This document shows positions 23,707 to 30,503 of a stretch of 37,300 bases of DNA, piece by piece (within the stretch, counting starts at the first letter, position 1; each line of letters starts with the position of its first letter). The stretch is from a virus, in the IMG/VR virus record IMGVR_UViG_3300042863_000552, positions 1 through 37,300 of that record; one strand, 5' to 3'. The notes under the pieces are model-generated. The model had not been told where the DNA came from. It worked only from the letters and a program-made list of their open reading frames with translations, and made no database searches. The position numbers were made by a program, and so were the translations under genes.

Positions 23707-24172
23707 CCTTTGCACCTAAAAATACACTTGCAGGAGCATCATTCATTATTTCAAAACCATCAGTACCATTGTACTCTTTGATGTTGTATAAGTCTTTACC
23801 AAATTTATTTTCAATCGGTCTATACATTACCATCATAGCTTTTAATACATCAGTATCAATATAGGTGTCAAGGTCAACATATTCCGCAGTCGTTACATTA
23901 TCAAAGTTTGGAATGAATCCGTAATCAATTCCATTCATAGTAAAACGTCTAACGTGTTTTGGTGTTTCCTCTAACGCTTGACCTATTGTAAATATAATCT
24001 CTTCAAATTGTTTTAATGGTATTCTTATTACCTCGTTCAATTCAATATTACAAAAGATTGAAACTAACTGAAAAGGCAAAAACTCCTCTGAACTATTCTC
24101 TGTTGCGTGTTTCCATTTAAGGAACTGCTTAATAGTTATTTGTTCTAACGATGTTGGCACTTCTATTCTCAT
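23519..24172 (-). CDS. Tail assembly chaperone (G-type, non-shifted)
   Basis: 217 residues beginning MRIEVPTSLEQITIKQFLKW. The central part is helical (FEEIIFTIGQALEETPKH, then DVLKAMMVMYRPIENK), and the segment before the slip reads MNDAPASVFLGAKVFF. The unshifted C-terminus (ELKNYIPQYLERVTTEEEKT, then GISQLTQLLEEI) is itself well formed. Both frames are therefore likely expressed, as for phage lambda G/GT. It lies between terminase and tail genes. The nine-T run inside the gene is the slip site. Confidence 0.75.
   Translation of the reverse strand: MRIEVPTSLEQITIKQFLKWKHATENSSEEFLPFQLVSIFCNIELNEVIRIPLKQFEEIIFTIGQALEETPKHVRRFTMNGIDYGFIPNFDNVTTAEYVDLDTYIDTDVLKAMMVMYRPIENKFGKDLYNIKEYNGTDGFEIMNDAPASVFLGAKVFFWNLGTELKNYIPQYLERVTTEEEKTILAKNGVGISQLTQLLEEIDLNTMRFTNSQYINS
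23698..23706 (-). promoter_or_regulatory. Slippery site for -1 ribosomal frameshift (nine T on the minus strand)
   Basis: TTTTTTTTT on the coding strand satisfies X-XXY-YYZ in the 217-codon frame. The unshifted frame is GTT TTT TTT TGG, and a -1 slip reads TTG GAA TTT instead. The downstream frame is coding and in the conserved arrangement of tail chaperones. Polymerase slippage on the run is a rival mechanism. Confidence 0.7.
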
Positions 24173-24173
24173 C

Positions 24174-24362
24174 TTAAATATTGTAATTTTTATCCGTAGC
24201 TATTTCATAATCGTAATGCCAACTATCATTAGTACCCTCTGCAAGTCTATAAATAATACTATTTTTAGATATTTGAATACCCGTAACTAATCTTTGTCGC
24301 TGTTCAATATCCGTTATTAAAAAAACAACATCTTCTATTTCAAACTTATTATCTATTATCAT
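24174..24362 (-). CDS. Small hypothetical protein (62 aa)
   Basis: MIIDNKFEIEDVVFLITDIE begins a beta-rich frame with QRLVTGIQISKNSIIYRLAEG. The pattern F-x-I-x-D-x-V-F-L-x-T-D followed by R-x-V-T-G-I is found in small beta-barrel proteins of phage late regions. The ATG is one base after the previous unit and the stop is one base before the chaperone ATG. Function unknown. Confidence 0.55.
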   Translation of the reverse strand: MIIDNKFEIEDVVFLITDIEQRQRLVTGIQISKNSIIYRLAEGTNDSWHYDYEIATDKNYNI

Positions 24363-24396
24363 ACTTATATAACGAAAAAAAAGGATAATTTTACAA

Positions 24397-25665
24397 TTAC
24401 CCTGTATAATATTTTCCTTTGTTTGTGTTTAACTCGTAATACATTCGCATCATTAATGCATCGGAGTAATCGGGTGACCTGCCTATTTTCTTTTTTATCT
24501 CGTCTTTGCTTAATAATGAAATTTTATTTGCATCAGTTTCTTTTGATAATCTAACCATTTCTAATTCCTCCGACAATAAACGTTCTTGTTTACTATCACA
24601 ATTAACATACAAATCATTTCGATTAATAAACTCTGCTAATCTATAATAACATTGAGTTTTTAAATTACTAAAGTTTTCCTCTTTACCTTTTATCTTTAAT
24701 GGCTTTGAATTGTTTACAAATCCTAAACATTTTAAATAATCTTTAACACCACCACCAACACCATCCTCATCAACAATAATATTACTACGATTAACATTGT
24801 ATTTACTTGCTAATTCGTTTATGGCATTTACGCTTTCGTCAACCCTTGATACTGCCATTTCTGAAACCTCAATAACTCGCAAACCATCCCAAACCATAAA
24901 GACGCTTTTATCTTTTCCAAGACGTGCAATATCTCCTGTAATATATTTAACTCCGCTTTTTAAATGAGTATTTGAAAATAATTTACTAATACTTTCATTC
25001 ATTATTAATTGTCCCTCGTCCTCTGACTGCTCTGCTTCATATAGTTCTTTGAAAATCTTTTCTGGTAAATCTCGTTTGGCTTGTTCAACTTCTGCTTCAT
25101 CCAAAATTCCCTCACGAATTGCGTCCCAACAAGTAACTTTAAAATACTCATACTCTTTATCGTTTTTAGCTTTCTCTTTTAGTTTGTGCACCCAATTAGA
25201 AATACCTCCAAAGTTACCAATAATTTTACAAGGTGCTTTAGTTGCGGTTAATGTAGAACGCAAAGCAAACCAAGCTTCCTCTTTTGCTCTCGGTGCTTCA
25301 TCAAATACACAAGCGTAAACATCCTCTCCATATAAGTTGTCTGGATTGTCTGCTGATTTGAAATGTATCTCCGCTCCGTTTGGACAAGTAATAATTAAGT
25401 TACTTTCATTAAACGAATAAACCCCATATTGAATGAGGTTTCTTTTTAATCTTTTAAATGCTATTTTAGATTGGTTATAAACAGGAGCAACCCACCAATA
25501 ATTTTTACCTTGTACGCTTTCGTATTCGTGTGCTTTACCAAACAACCAAATAATATGCGAATGAGTTTTACCTGCTTTAGTTGATGCCTCTGTTATTGTA
25601 AACCTCGCTTTAGAAAATAATATTGCTTTTTGATAACTTGTTAAATGTGGTTTGTTTACTTCCAT
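24397..25665 (-). CDS. terL: Terminase large subunit (TerL)
   Basis: 422 residues. It packages DNA by ATP hydrolysis and cuts it with an RNase H-like nuclease. Walker A is STKAGKT at 28-34 and Walker B CVFDEA at 119-124, followed by a motif III-like LRSTLTATKAPCKIIGNFG. The nuclease domain has three acidic sites: TGDIARLGKDKS near 237, VDEDGVGGGV near 296 and SPDYSDALMM near 398. The length fits the family. It overlaps the small-subunit candidate by 10 bases. Confidence 0.93.
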   Translation of the reverse strand: MEVNKPHLTSYQKAILFSKARFTITEASTKAGKTHSHIIWLFGKAHEYESVQGKNYWWVAPVYNQSKIAFKRLKRNLIQYGVYSFNESNLIITCPNGAEIHFKSADNPDNLYGEDVYACVFDEAPRAKEEAWFALRSTLTATKAPCKIIGNFGGISNWVHKLKEKAKNDKEYEYFKVTCWDAIREGILDEAEVEQAKRDLPEKIFKELYEAEQSEDEGQLIMNESISKLFSNTHLKSGVKYITGDIARLGKDKSVFMVWDGLRVIEVSEMAVSRVDESVNAINELASKYNVNRSNIIVDEDGVGGGVKDYLKCLGFVNNSKPLKIKGKEENFSNLKTQCYYRLAEFINRNDLYVNCDSKQERLLSEELEMVRLSKETDANKISLLSKDEIKKKIGRSPDYSDALMMRMYYELNTNKGKYYTG

Positions 25666-25904
25666 TCATTCATATCAATAGTTGGTATCTTTAACTCTGT
25701 TTTTTGGTCTATTGTTTGTTTAGGCATACCAAAATTGTATTGAAAAAATAATTTAACCGCCCAATCTTTACCATCATTTAAAGCGTTTGTAAGTGCCTCA
25801 AATGCTATTGGCTCTAATGGTGTTAACTTCTCAATTAAACTTTGCTCTTCTGCTTTGCTTTTACGTCCTGCGCCCTCTCTTGCGCCTCCTCTTTCTTTTT
25901 CCAT
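25656..25904 (-). CDS. Terminase small subunit-like protein (82 aa)
   Basis: Starts with MEKERGGAREGAGRKSKAEE, a Gly/Arg/Lys-rich DNA-binding segment (the GGAREGAGRKSK pattern is common in TerS-like proteins). Helices with LTPLEPIAFEALTNALNDGK follow, and the end fits contact with TerL. It recognises phage DNA and hands it to TerL in known systems. The 10-base overlap with TerL supports the call. Confidence 0.75.
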   Translation of the reverse strand: MEKERGGAREGAGRKSKAEEQSLIEKLTPLEPIAFEALTNALNDGKDWAVKLFFQYNFGMPKQTIDQKTELKIPTIDMNEWK

Positions 25905-25927
25905 TTGAAAAAAATTGATTATTCAAA

Positions 25928-26191
25928 TTAATTACATTCTATTTTAAAATATCTATTACCTGCAATAGGAATATAGTTTGAGCTTTCACTATCGCAATTT
26001 AAACTTGTTGGTAATCTGTTTACTTCTTTGTAACTCCAAATCGGTGTAATTCCGTCTGGTTGAAATTGCCAAACTCCATATTGATATTCAACCCTATCAC
26101 AATTGCAATCTGCAACTAGTATTTCATCTTCTGAACATTGCACCGCCATTAATGGAATGGTTAAAAGTGCTAATAATAATAATTTTTTCAT
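25928..26191 (-). CDS. Small lipoprotein
   Basis: 87 residues with a basic start and hydrophobic signal (MKKLLLLALLTIPLMAVQC, Cys19). The lipobox AVQC is a weak variant, but QC and similar sites are frequent in Bacteroidota. Three further Cys lie in CNCDR and elsewhere; the mature part is acidic. A lipoprotein before the terminase could be an immunity or superinfection-exclusion factor (inference). Confidence 0.65.
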   Translation of the reverse strand: MKKLLLLALLTIPLMAVQCSEDEILVADCNCDRVEYQYGVWQFQPDGITPIWSYKEVNRLPTSLNCDSESSNYIPIAGNRYFKIECN

Positions 26192-26203
26192 AATGTTTTA
26201 ATT

Positions 26204-26455
26204 TTAAAAGGTTCTCCAAACTCTAATAATATTGTTTGGTTGTAATCGTGTGCCGAATTTCATTTTTGAGTTAGTTGAATTTATAAATTTTCTTGCTTGA
26301 TTAAGTACTTTTAATCTTTGATTAGATACGTCTTTTTCTGTTTTACAATTTATAGCGAAACTATCTCCAACTTCCATTTCTGAAAAAGGATAAATTTCTT
26401 TATGAACTAATCCTTTAGTCATTGGTATATTTTTTTCTATTTTGTATTCGCTCAT
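26204..26455 (-). CDS. Conserved small phage protein (83 aa)
   Basis: The sequence YPFSEMEVGDSFAI with KMKFGTRLQPNNIIRVWRTF at the end follows a pattern recurring in phage genomes (a P-F-x-x-M-x-V-G-D-S-F opening and a G-T-R...R-V-W-R end). Residues 40-62 are a basic helix that could contact nucleic acid. Function not established. It follows the 57-residue gene by 4 bases. Confidence 0.6.
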   Translation of the reverse strand: MSEYKIEKNIPMTKGLVHKEIYPFSEMEVGDSFAINCKTEKDVSNQRLKVLNQARKFINSTNSKMKFGTRLQPNNIIRVWRTF

Positions 26456-26459
26456 AATT

Positions 26460-26633
26460 TTACTCTTCTATTTCTTCAACAAGCATTTGGTCTGTTACTT
26501 TCAAATATCCTCTTCCTGTTGTTTGTGTTATTTTAACTGCCTCTTCTTGTGTTTCTGCATCGATGTAATCACCGAAGTATTCGATTAGTTTACCATCTTG
26601 AATTGTATGTACTTTAGTTACCCAACGTGGCAT
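26460..26633 (-). CDS. Small hypothetical protein (57 aa)
   Basis: MPRWVTKVHTIQDGKLIEYF with DYIDAETQEEAVKITQTTG and a helical acidic end. The strand-helix-strand pattern recalls a small ferredoxin-like fold. Its ATG lies 20 bases inside the end of the 114-residue gene and its stop is 4 bases before the next gene. No family assigned. Confidence 0.55.
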   Translation of the reverse strand: MPRWVTKVHTIQDGKLIEYFGDYIDAETQEEAVKITQTTGRGYLKVTDQMLVEEIEE

Positions 26634-26958
26634 CGTATAGTTTTTTTAAATCTTTAATAAATGCGGTTTGGTATTGTGAACCACAACTTTTGCAACTTTC
26701 GGTCTTTACGTTAAAAACTCTTAACCAAACTTTCTCTGCTTTCTCAATGTCTTTAACCTTTTCAATTGGTATTGGTAATCCGTTATACCATTCAAAAAAC
26801 TCTTTTAAGAATTTAGTTTCTTGCTTTGTAAGTTCAAAAGGTTTACTAAAAGGAAACAATCTGTTTAAAGTTTCTTTTCTTTCATTACATTTTACACAGG
26901 GTTTAATACCTACTGCGGTTGTAATGTTTGCTATTACGTCTCCAAGTCCTTTAGCCAT
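26614..26958 (-). CDS. Zinc-ribbon-like protein (114 aa)
   Basis: Begins MAKGLGDVIANITTAVGIKP. It contains CVKC with a following ERKETLNRLFP, and ends with CKSCGSQYQTAFI. The two CxxC pairs, one near residue 21 and one near 90, could bind one zinc ion. The KGLGD...T-x-xGIKxC...RKExLNxLFP pattern recurs in Bacteroidota phages next to late genes. The function is not established. It overlaps the sigma-like gene by 25 bases. Confidence 0.6.
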   Translation of the reverse strand: MAKGLGDVIANITTAVGIKPCVKCNERKETLNRLFPFSKPFELTKQETKFLKEFFEWYNGLPIPIEKVKDIEKAEKVWLRVFNVKTESCKSCGSQYQTAFIKDLKKLYDATLGN

Positions 26959-27419
26959 ATCTTATTTTTTATTTTCTTTAAACCTCGATATAAAACACTA
27001 TACTCTATTCCTGTTTTTTTTGACAGATTTGCAATACTTGTACCTTGAATGTGTTTTACGATTTCGTTGTTTTCGTTTGTTATAACTCGACCGCATATTG
27101 CATCAACTAATAACTGCTCCCACTTTGTTAAGTTCTTAATTTCGTAATTGATTAATGTATTTTGCTCATCAATTATATTTGGGAACTCATCAACTAAAAT
27201 AACTCTATTTTTTGTAAGGCTTTTTTTCTTACTATCTAACCAAACAGATTTAATAGTAAAATATAAGTAAGCATCATTTATTTCATCAAAATTCTTGCCA
27301 CTATCGTAAATTTTTAAATAAGCATCTTGTAAAATATCGTTTGCACTATCATAATCGCCTGTAAAATTATAGGCAACTTTTAACAATTGTGATTGATGTT
27401 TTACAAGTTCGTGGAGCAT
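26934..27419 (-). CDS. Sigma-factor-like protein, probable late-gene regulator
   Basis: 161 residues. An N-terminal region-2-like helix pair (LLKVAYNFTGDYDSANDILQ, then DAYLKIYDSGK, then YLYFTIKSVWLDSKKKSL) fits ECF sigma factors. The C-terminal region-4-like HTH (GTSIANLSKKTGIEYSVLYRGL) fits -35 recognition. The central linker is short. It stands just before the late genes (zinc protein, lipoprotein, terminase), as a phage late sigma factor would. Known phage examples divert host polymerase. Target promoters were not identified. Confidence 0.7.
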   Translation of the reverse strand: MLHELVKHQSQLLKVAYNFTGDYDSANDILQDAYLKIYDSGKNFDEINDAYLYFTIKSVWLDSKKKSLTKNRVILVDEFPNIIDEQNTLINYEIKNLTKWEQLLVDAICGRVITNENNEIVKHIQGTSIANLSKKTGIEYSVLYRGLKKIKNKIWLKDLET

Positions 27420-27420
27420 A

Positions 27421-27594
27421 TTAAGGTTTTAAATAAGTAAAATAATATCCGAATAATTCAAAAGGCTTTTTATATCCGTTTCTTATTGAAAATTTTACTC
27501 TTCCAAAATCTTTTTTTTCAATACAAAATCCGTATAAGTTCCACAAACGAAACCAAAATAACCCTTTATTTTTAAATATATGAAATAATCTCAT
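27421..27594 (-). CDS. Small hypothetical protein (57 aa)
   Basis: Aromatic-rich: MRLFHIFKNKGLFWFRLWNL, then YGFCIEKKDFGRV and ending FGYYFTYLKP. It fits between the 66-residue gene (TAATG overlap) and the sigma-like gene (one base apart). Highly hydrophobic aromatic segments suggest membrane association or a small beta sandwich. Not recognised. Confidence 0.5.
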   Translation of the reverse strand: MRLFHIFKNKGLFWFRLWNLYGFCIEKKDFGRVKFSIRNGYKKPFELFGYYFTYLKP

Positions 27595-27794
27595 TATTTA
27601 GTTTTACGTTTACGTGTTTGTTTTGGTTTTTCAACAATAACAATACCTCTTTCTAATTCTCTTTCAACTGCTATACAAAAATCTTTATCAATCAAAACCT
27701 TTGCTCTTTCGTTTGATGTTTCAAACTCTGTGCCTACTACCATATTTTTAGATAGTTCCTTGTCTGTATATGGTTTTATAACTTTTACTTTCAT
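27594..27794 (-). CDS. Small conserved-type phage protein (66 aa)
   Basis: Begins MKVKVIKPYTDKELSKNMVV and continues GTEFETSNERAKVLIDKDF, then a basic tail (KPKQTRKRKTK). The pattern K-V-K-x-I-K-P-Y-T-D...ERAKxLIDKxxC recurs in small proteins of phage late regions. Its beta-rich core and basic end could be an adaptor; no function is established. Confidence 0.5.
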   Translation of the reverse strand: MKVKVIKPYTDKELSKNMVVGTEFETSNERAKVLIDKDFCIAVERELERGIVIVEKPKQTRKRKTK

Positions 27795-27823
27795 TTTTTA
27801 AGTATTTGATTTAAACGAAATTA

Positions 27824-27831
27824 CAAAAATA
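27824..27831 (-). promoter_or_regulatory. Possible -7 promoter element upstream of the sigma-like operon
   Basis: TATTTTTG on the minus strand matches TAnnTTTG, 30 bases before the gene at 27794. No good -33 box is found at the right distance, so this may need an activator. Confidence 0.35.
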
Positions 27832-27849
27832 TTTTACAATAGCAAGTTT

Positions 27850-28029
27850 TTAACTAAATAATCTTTCATACCAATATTTATTTCTGTAAATTATAGATAC
27901 TTCTTGACCTCCAAACCTACTTTTATATTGTTTAACTTCAATTATTTTAAATCCGCTATTTTCTAATTCATTAAGTTTGTCCTTACTATTTAGTAAAATA
28001 CAACTTGTTCTATTCCAAATTTCTTTCAT
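27850..28029 (-). CDS. Small hypothetical protein (59 aa)
   Basis: ATG overlaps the previous stop by ATGA. It reads MKEIWNRTSCILLNSKDKLN, then ELENSGFKIIEVKQYKS and ends YERLFS. Strand-helix-strand pattern with aromatic end; no recognised family. Overlap and lack of other ORFs support it. Confidence 0.55.
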   Translation of the reverse strand: MKEIWNRTSCILLNSKDKLNELENSGFKIIEVKQYKSRFGGQEVSIIYRNKYWYERLFS

Positions 28030-28280
28030 TGTTTAAATTTTTGGTTGTAGTAGTCTTGTGCGTCATCGAAAACATTATCACCAAAAGATTTATTTTCTTT
28101 TCCGTCAATCCAAGCGCACTCAATAACTAGCTTTTCTTTTTCGAGTAGTTCAATGCATTTATTATCAACTTCCTCTAACTCTTGAATTACATTTCTATAA
28201 TATTCTGGATTTGAGTTAATCATATCTTGTATCACGTCATCTAAATAACTTCTCAACTCTTGCATCGGTGTTTTTTCCAT
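28026..28280 (-). CDS. Hypothetical acidic helical protein (84 aa)
   Basis: MEKTPMQELRSYLDDVIQDM with IQELEEVDNKCIELLEKEK and an acidic end. All-helical, likely self-associating; no motif. It starts 2 bases after the 46-residue gene and couples by ATGA to the next. Confidence 0.6.
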   Translation of the reverse strand: MEKTPMQELRSYLDDVIQDMINSNPEYYRNVIQELEEVDNKCIELLEKEKLVIECAWIDGKENKSFGDNVFDDAQDYYNQKFKQ

Positions 28281-28282
28281 AG

Positions 28283-28423
28283 TTATAATTTTTCTAAAAT
28301 TTCTAATTCTAACTCATCAGTCAATTCAATTTCTTTTCCGTTTAAGTCTTGAACCGAATAAATATTTATTTCATATTCTACTGAATAATCAACACCTCCT
28401 AAATTTACTATCTGTATTTTCAT
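28283..28423 (-). CDS. Small hypothetical protein (46 aa)
   Basis: MKIQIVNLGGVDYSVEYEIN begins a beta-rich frame ending LEILEKL. Its ATG overlaps the TGA of the HTH-like frame by ATGA, the genome's usual coupling, which is the best evidence that the HTH frame is translated. Not recognised. Confidence 0.55.
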   Translation of the reverse strand: MKIQIVNLGGVDYSVEYEINIYSVQDLNGKEIELTDELELEILEKL

Positions 28424-28590
28424 AACTTCACATTTATTTTAATTTTACCATTATCGAAATTAAACTCTTTTATTTCTAATTTTTGCATAAACTCAAACAA
28501 GCGTTCTCTGTTAACGTTTTTTGATTTTCTATACTGAATTACTTGAGTTATAGAAACGTTTAAAATTTGCGCTAATTTGTAGTTATTCCG
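28420..28590 (-). pseudogene. Helix-turn-helix frame without a start codon
   Basis: The frame is open from 28590 to a TGA at 28420-28422. It codes YKLAQILNVSITQVIQYRKS, which fits a Cro/CI-type or similar HTH, followed by RERLFEFMQKLEIKEFNFD. No ATG precedes the HTH; the first one in frame lies within it. Just upstream, in the other frame, the 112-residue gene ends with TAA at 28583-28585. A one-base deletion there would fuse the two into a single protein. Either a frameshift (programmed or mutational) or a non-AUG start is required. Confidence 0.5.
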
Positions 28591-28894
28591 CTATTATGGT
28601 TTCAACTACTGAATTAGAACTTAAACAATTTTTGTTTTCGTCAAATTTTTTAATTTGAAAGAAACCTATTCTTTTTAAACTTAACAATTCTTTGATTGTC
28701 ATTTTCAATAACAATGTATCATCGCAAATAAAAGATATTTCGTAAGTTATATTTCCTCTTTTTATTTCGTATGTAAATATTTGTGAATCATAACAAACAA
28801 ACTTTGCTTTACTATAATACATTTTAAATAATCTAAATTCTTTTTCCTCTTCTTGTAAAAACTTCTTTAATCTGATTTGAAATAAATTTTCCAT
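28583..28894 (-). CDS. Hypothetical protein (103 aa from the preferred start)
   Basis: The promoter at 28919-28950 should start transcription near 28912, downstream of the first ATG (28921). I therefore prefer the ATG at 28894 (MENLFQIRLKKFLQEEEKEF). Beta-rich middle (AKFVCYDSQIFTYEIKRGN, ITYEISFICDDTLL). No family match. It stops just where the HTH frame begins. Confidence 0.6.
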   Translation of the reverse strand: MENLFQIRLKKFLQEEEKEFRLFKMYYSKAKFVCYDSQIFTYEIKRGNITYEISFICDDTLLLKMTIKELLSLKRIGFFQIKKFDENKNCLSSNSVVETIIAE

Positions 28895-28918
28895 TTTTAA
28901 TAAATTTTTAATTTTTAT

Positions 28919-28950
28919 CAAATTTACTAAATTGTTTTAATACTACCAAA
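28919..28950 (-). promoter_or_regulatory. Bacteroidota-type promoter
   Basis: TTTG (28947-28950), a 20-base spacer and TAAATTTG (28919-28926) on the minus strand match the host consensus. The likely start is near 28912. It serves the HTH-region genes downstream and shows that the internal ATG at 28894 is the start of the next gene. Confidence 0.7.
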
Positions 28951-28974
28951 CTTTTGAGTTAATTTAGAATGGTT

Positions 28975-29133
28975 TTAAATAACTTGCACCGCTTTATAAT
29001 AATAATTTTTGTTTCTTTTTAGTGTTTGGTATTCGTGGAATGTGATTAACTCAAAACTTTCTTCAAATGTTACTTTGTCAATTTTAATTAGTTTGAGTTT
29101 TGTTTCCATTGGTAAAAGATATTGTTTTGCCAT
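28975..29133 (-). CDS. Small hypothetical protein (52 aa)
   Basis: Its ATG (29131-29133) shares a base with the NinG stop (TAATG). It reads MAKQYLLPMETKLKLIKIDK, then VTFEESFELITFHEYQ and ends with Lys/Tyr-rich KNYYYKAVQVI. Not recognised; the coupling supports it. Confidence 0.55.
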   Translation of the reverse strand: MAKQYLLPMETKLKLIKIDKVTFEESFELITFHEYQTLKRNKNYYYKAVQVI

Positions 29134-29681
29134 TAGTTTAATTCTTTTATTTTTTGCCTATATTTTGAAATAATTTCTTTAACATCATTTATCGAATACA
29201 ACGATGCTTTGTTTCTGTCTTGTATAAGTTGTTCAAAATTTTCTTTTCCTATCCTTAAAGGTAGTCTTATTGAATATTCCGCTATATTTCCGTGAAGTTC
29301 TTTATTGCATCTGATACAACTATTGTGAACGTTATTTTCATTAAATCGTAAGTTAGGACTTGAACCTACACTATAATAGTGGCTGGCGTTAATATCGTTT
29401 GGTTTTAATGGTTTATCACAACTTACACAAGGTTTATCTTTATCTCTTAATCGAATGTAAGTATTAAAAACTTTTTGAGCAATGTTTAAATAATCGCTTT
29501 TAGTCATTAACTTTTCTTTAATCTCTTTTTTTTCTTTTTGCCATTGCTTTGCTTTTTGCCTTTCCTTTTGAAGTTTTACACTTTCGTTAAATGCTTTTAT
29601 ACATTCTTCGTCAGATAAACAAAACTTTTGGTTGAAGTATTTAGCATCGAATTTAGTTTTATGGTATTTACAACGTGGCAT
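29133..29681 (-). CDS. ninG: NinG/Rap-like recombination nuclease
   Basis: 182 residues. NinG (Rap) of phage lambda is a structure-specific endonuclease for recombination and Holliday junctions. Here an N-terminal Cys/His segment (MPRCKYHKTKFDAKYFNQKF) and a Lys-rich coiled coil precede the NinG core: RDKDKPCVSCDKPL, then NASHYYSVGSSPNLRFNENN, then HNSCIRCNKELHGN. The two CxxC pairs and the HY...NxxN...HN..C..CN pattern match the HNH-type nuclease. It is downstream of the small-gene array and partners the Rad52-like gene in phage recombination. Confidence 0.88.
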   Translation of the reverse strand: MPRCKYHKTKFDAKYFNQKFCLSDEECIKAFNESVKLQKERQKAKQWQKEKKEIKEKLMTKSDYLNIAQKVFNTYIRLRDKDKPCVSCDKPLKPNDINASHYYSVGSSPNLRFNENNVHNSCIRCNKELHGNIAEYSIRLPLRIGKENFEQLIQDRNKASLYSINDVKEIISKYRQKIKELN

Positions 29682-29886
29682 ATTTTAATTTTCCTAATCG
29701 TTTACGTGTTACTAATTGTCCGTTTATGTAAAAAGCATTTCTTTTAGAATTAAAAGTTAATTTCCTAAATACTTTAGTTCTTTTTTTTGGACAATGTTCT
29801 AATTGATAAAGAAAACCATCGTGTAAACATACGATGTTTTCAAATAATTTGAATTTATATTGTATCTGATAATTAGTTGTTTTCAT
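29668..29886 (-). CDS. Small basic hypothetical protein (72 aa)
   Basis: MKTTNYQIQYKFKLFENIVC begins a basic beta-rich protein. The segment PKKRTKVFRKLTFNSKRNAF followed by YINGQLVTRKRLGKL recalls small phage DNA-binding proteins with the YINGxxVTxKxL motif. It overlaps NinG by 14 bases. No function known. Confidence 0.6.
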   Translation of the reverse strand: MKTTNYQIQYKFKLFENIVCLHDGFLYQLEHCPKKRTKVFRKLTFNSKRNAFYINGQLVTRKRLGKLKYATL

Positions 29887-29922
29887 AATTTAGTTGCGAC
29901 AATCCAATAGTTGTGCGAGATG

Positions 29923-30132
29923 CTACGAAACCGCATAAAAAGTGAATACATCAGAACATTTACGTAAATAAGTTACGATATGATATTCTTTGTTTTCTAT
30001 TTCAAAAGAAGTTAAATAACAGTATTGTTTACCATTATTAGAAATTCTACCATTTTTTATAACTCTTTGAACTAAAGTTAATACTGAAATATCATCCATT
30101 TCAGTTTGATTTTTGATTATTATTTTTGACAT
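29923..30132 (-). CDS. Small hypothetical protein (69 aa), beyond the last attC-like site
   Basis: MSKIIIKNQTEMDDISVLTL, then VQRVIKNGRISNNGKQYCYL and ending KCSDVFTFYAVS. Small alpha/beta; no motif. It is the first gene after attC-like site 5 and precedes the 72-residue gene by 36 bases. It may be the last cassette or the first ordinary gene. Confidence 0.55.
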   Translation of the reverse strand: MSKIIIKNQTEMDDISVLTLVQRVIKNGRISNNGKQYCYLTSFEIENKEYHIVTYLRKCSDVFTFYAVS

Positions 30133-30171
30133 TTTATTTAATTTATTAAGTTAATATTTAAAAGCACCATC

Positions 30172-30250
30172 GCACAACAGCAGTTACACAATACCAGCCG
30201 AATAAACGCAACCGCATAGGCTGGCATCGTGTAGCTGCCGAACGTTACCA
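30172..30250 (-). repeat. attC-like site 5 (79 bp)
   Basis: Plus-strand left box GCACAAC and right box GTTACCA bound an imperfect inverted repeat. The left arm CAGTTACACAATACCAGCC pairs with the right arm GGCTGGCATCGTGTAGCTG apart from three transitions. As in the other sites, 5 unpaired bases (CGAAC) lie next to the right box and 1 next to the left. The short central part makes it the smallest of the five. Confidence 0.7.
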
Positions 30251-30256
30251 GTAATA

Positions 30257-30478
30257 TTACAGAAGAAGTGAATACTCATATAAAACTCTCATTTTATCAT
30301 AAGAATCTATCTCATTTGAAAGTTTAGGATAAACATATTTTAAAGTTCCCTTAATATCTTCAATTCTTTTTTCTGAATATTTATCTAATTCTTCTTGAAG
30401 CATTTCGTAAAATTTAGAATATTTACCACCAATTGAAGTGTCTTGAATAATTTCATTTAACAAATCTTGCTCTATCAT
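30257..30478 (-). CDS. Cassette-like gene, hypothetical acidic protein (73 aa)
   Basis: MIEQDLLNEIIQDTSIGGKY, then a helix-rich acidic end (IEDIKGTLKYVYPKLSNEID). Single gene between attC-like sites 4 and 5. Its stop lies 7 bases from site 5 and its ATG about 26 bases from site 4. The family is unknown, as is usual for integron cassettes. Confidence 0.6.
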   Translation of the reverse strand: MIEQDLLNEIIQDTSIGGKYSKFYEMLQEELDKYSEKRIEDIKGTLKYVYPKLSNEIDSYDKMRVLYEYSLLL

Positions 30479-30503
30479 AATAATTTAGTTTAAAAATACT
30501 ACT

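Noticed and set aside
26627-27085. Plus-strand ORF of 152 codons
   Set aside because: Shadow of the zinc-ribbon and sigma-like genes, which have clear domains and couplings.
29887-29935. Possible sixth attC-like site (GCGAGATGCTACGAAACCGCATA) after the 69-residue gene
   Set aside because: Shares only CGAAAC with the right arms, has no GTTA box and does not fold with a partner arm; may be a decayed site at most.
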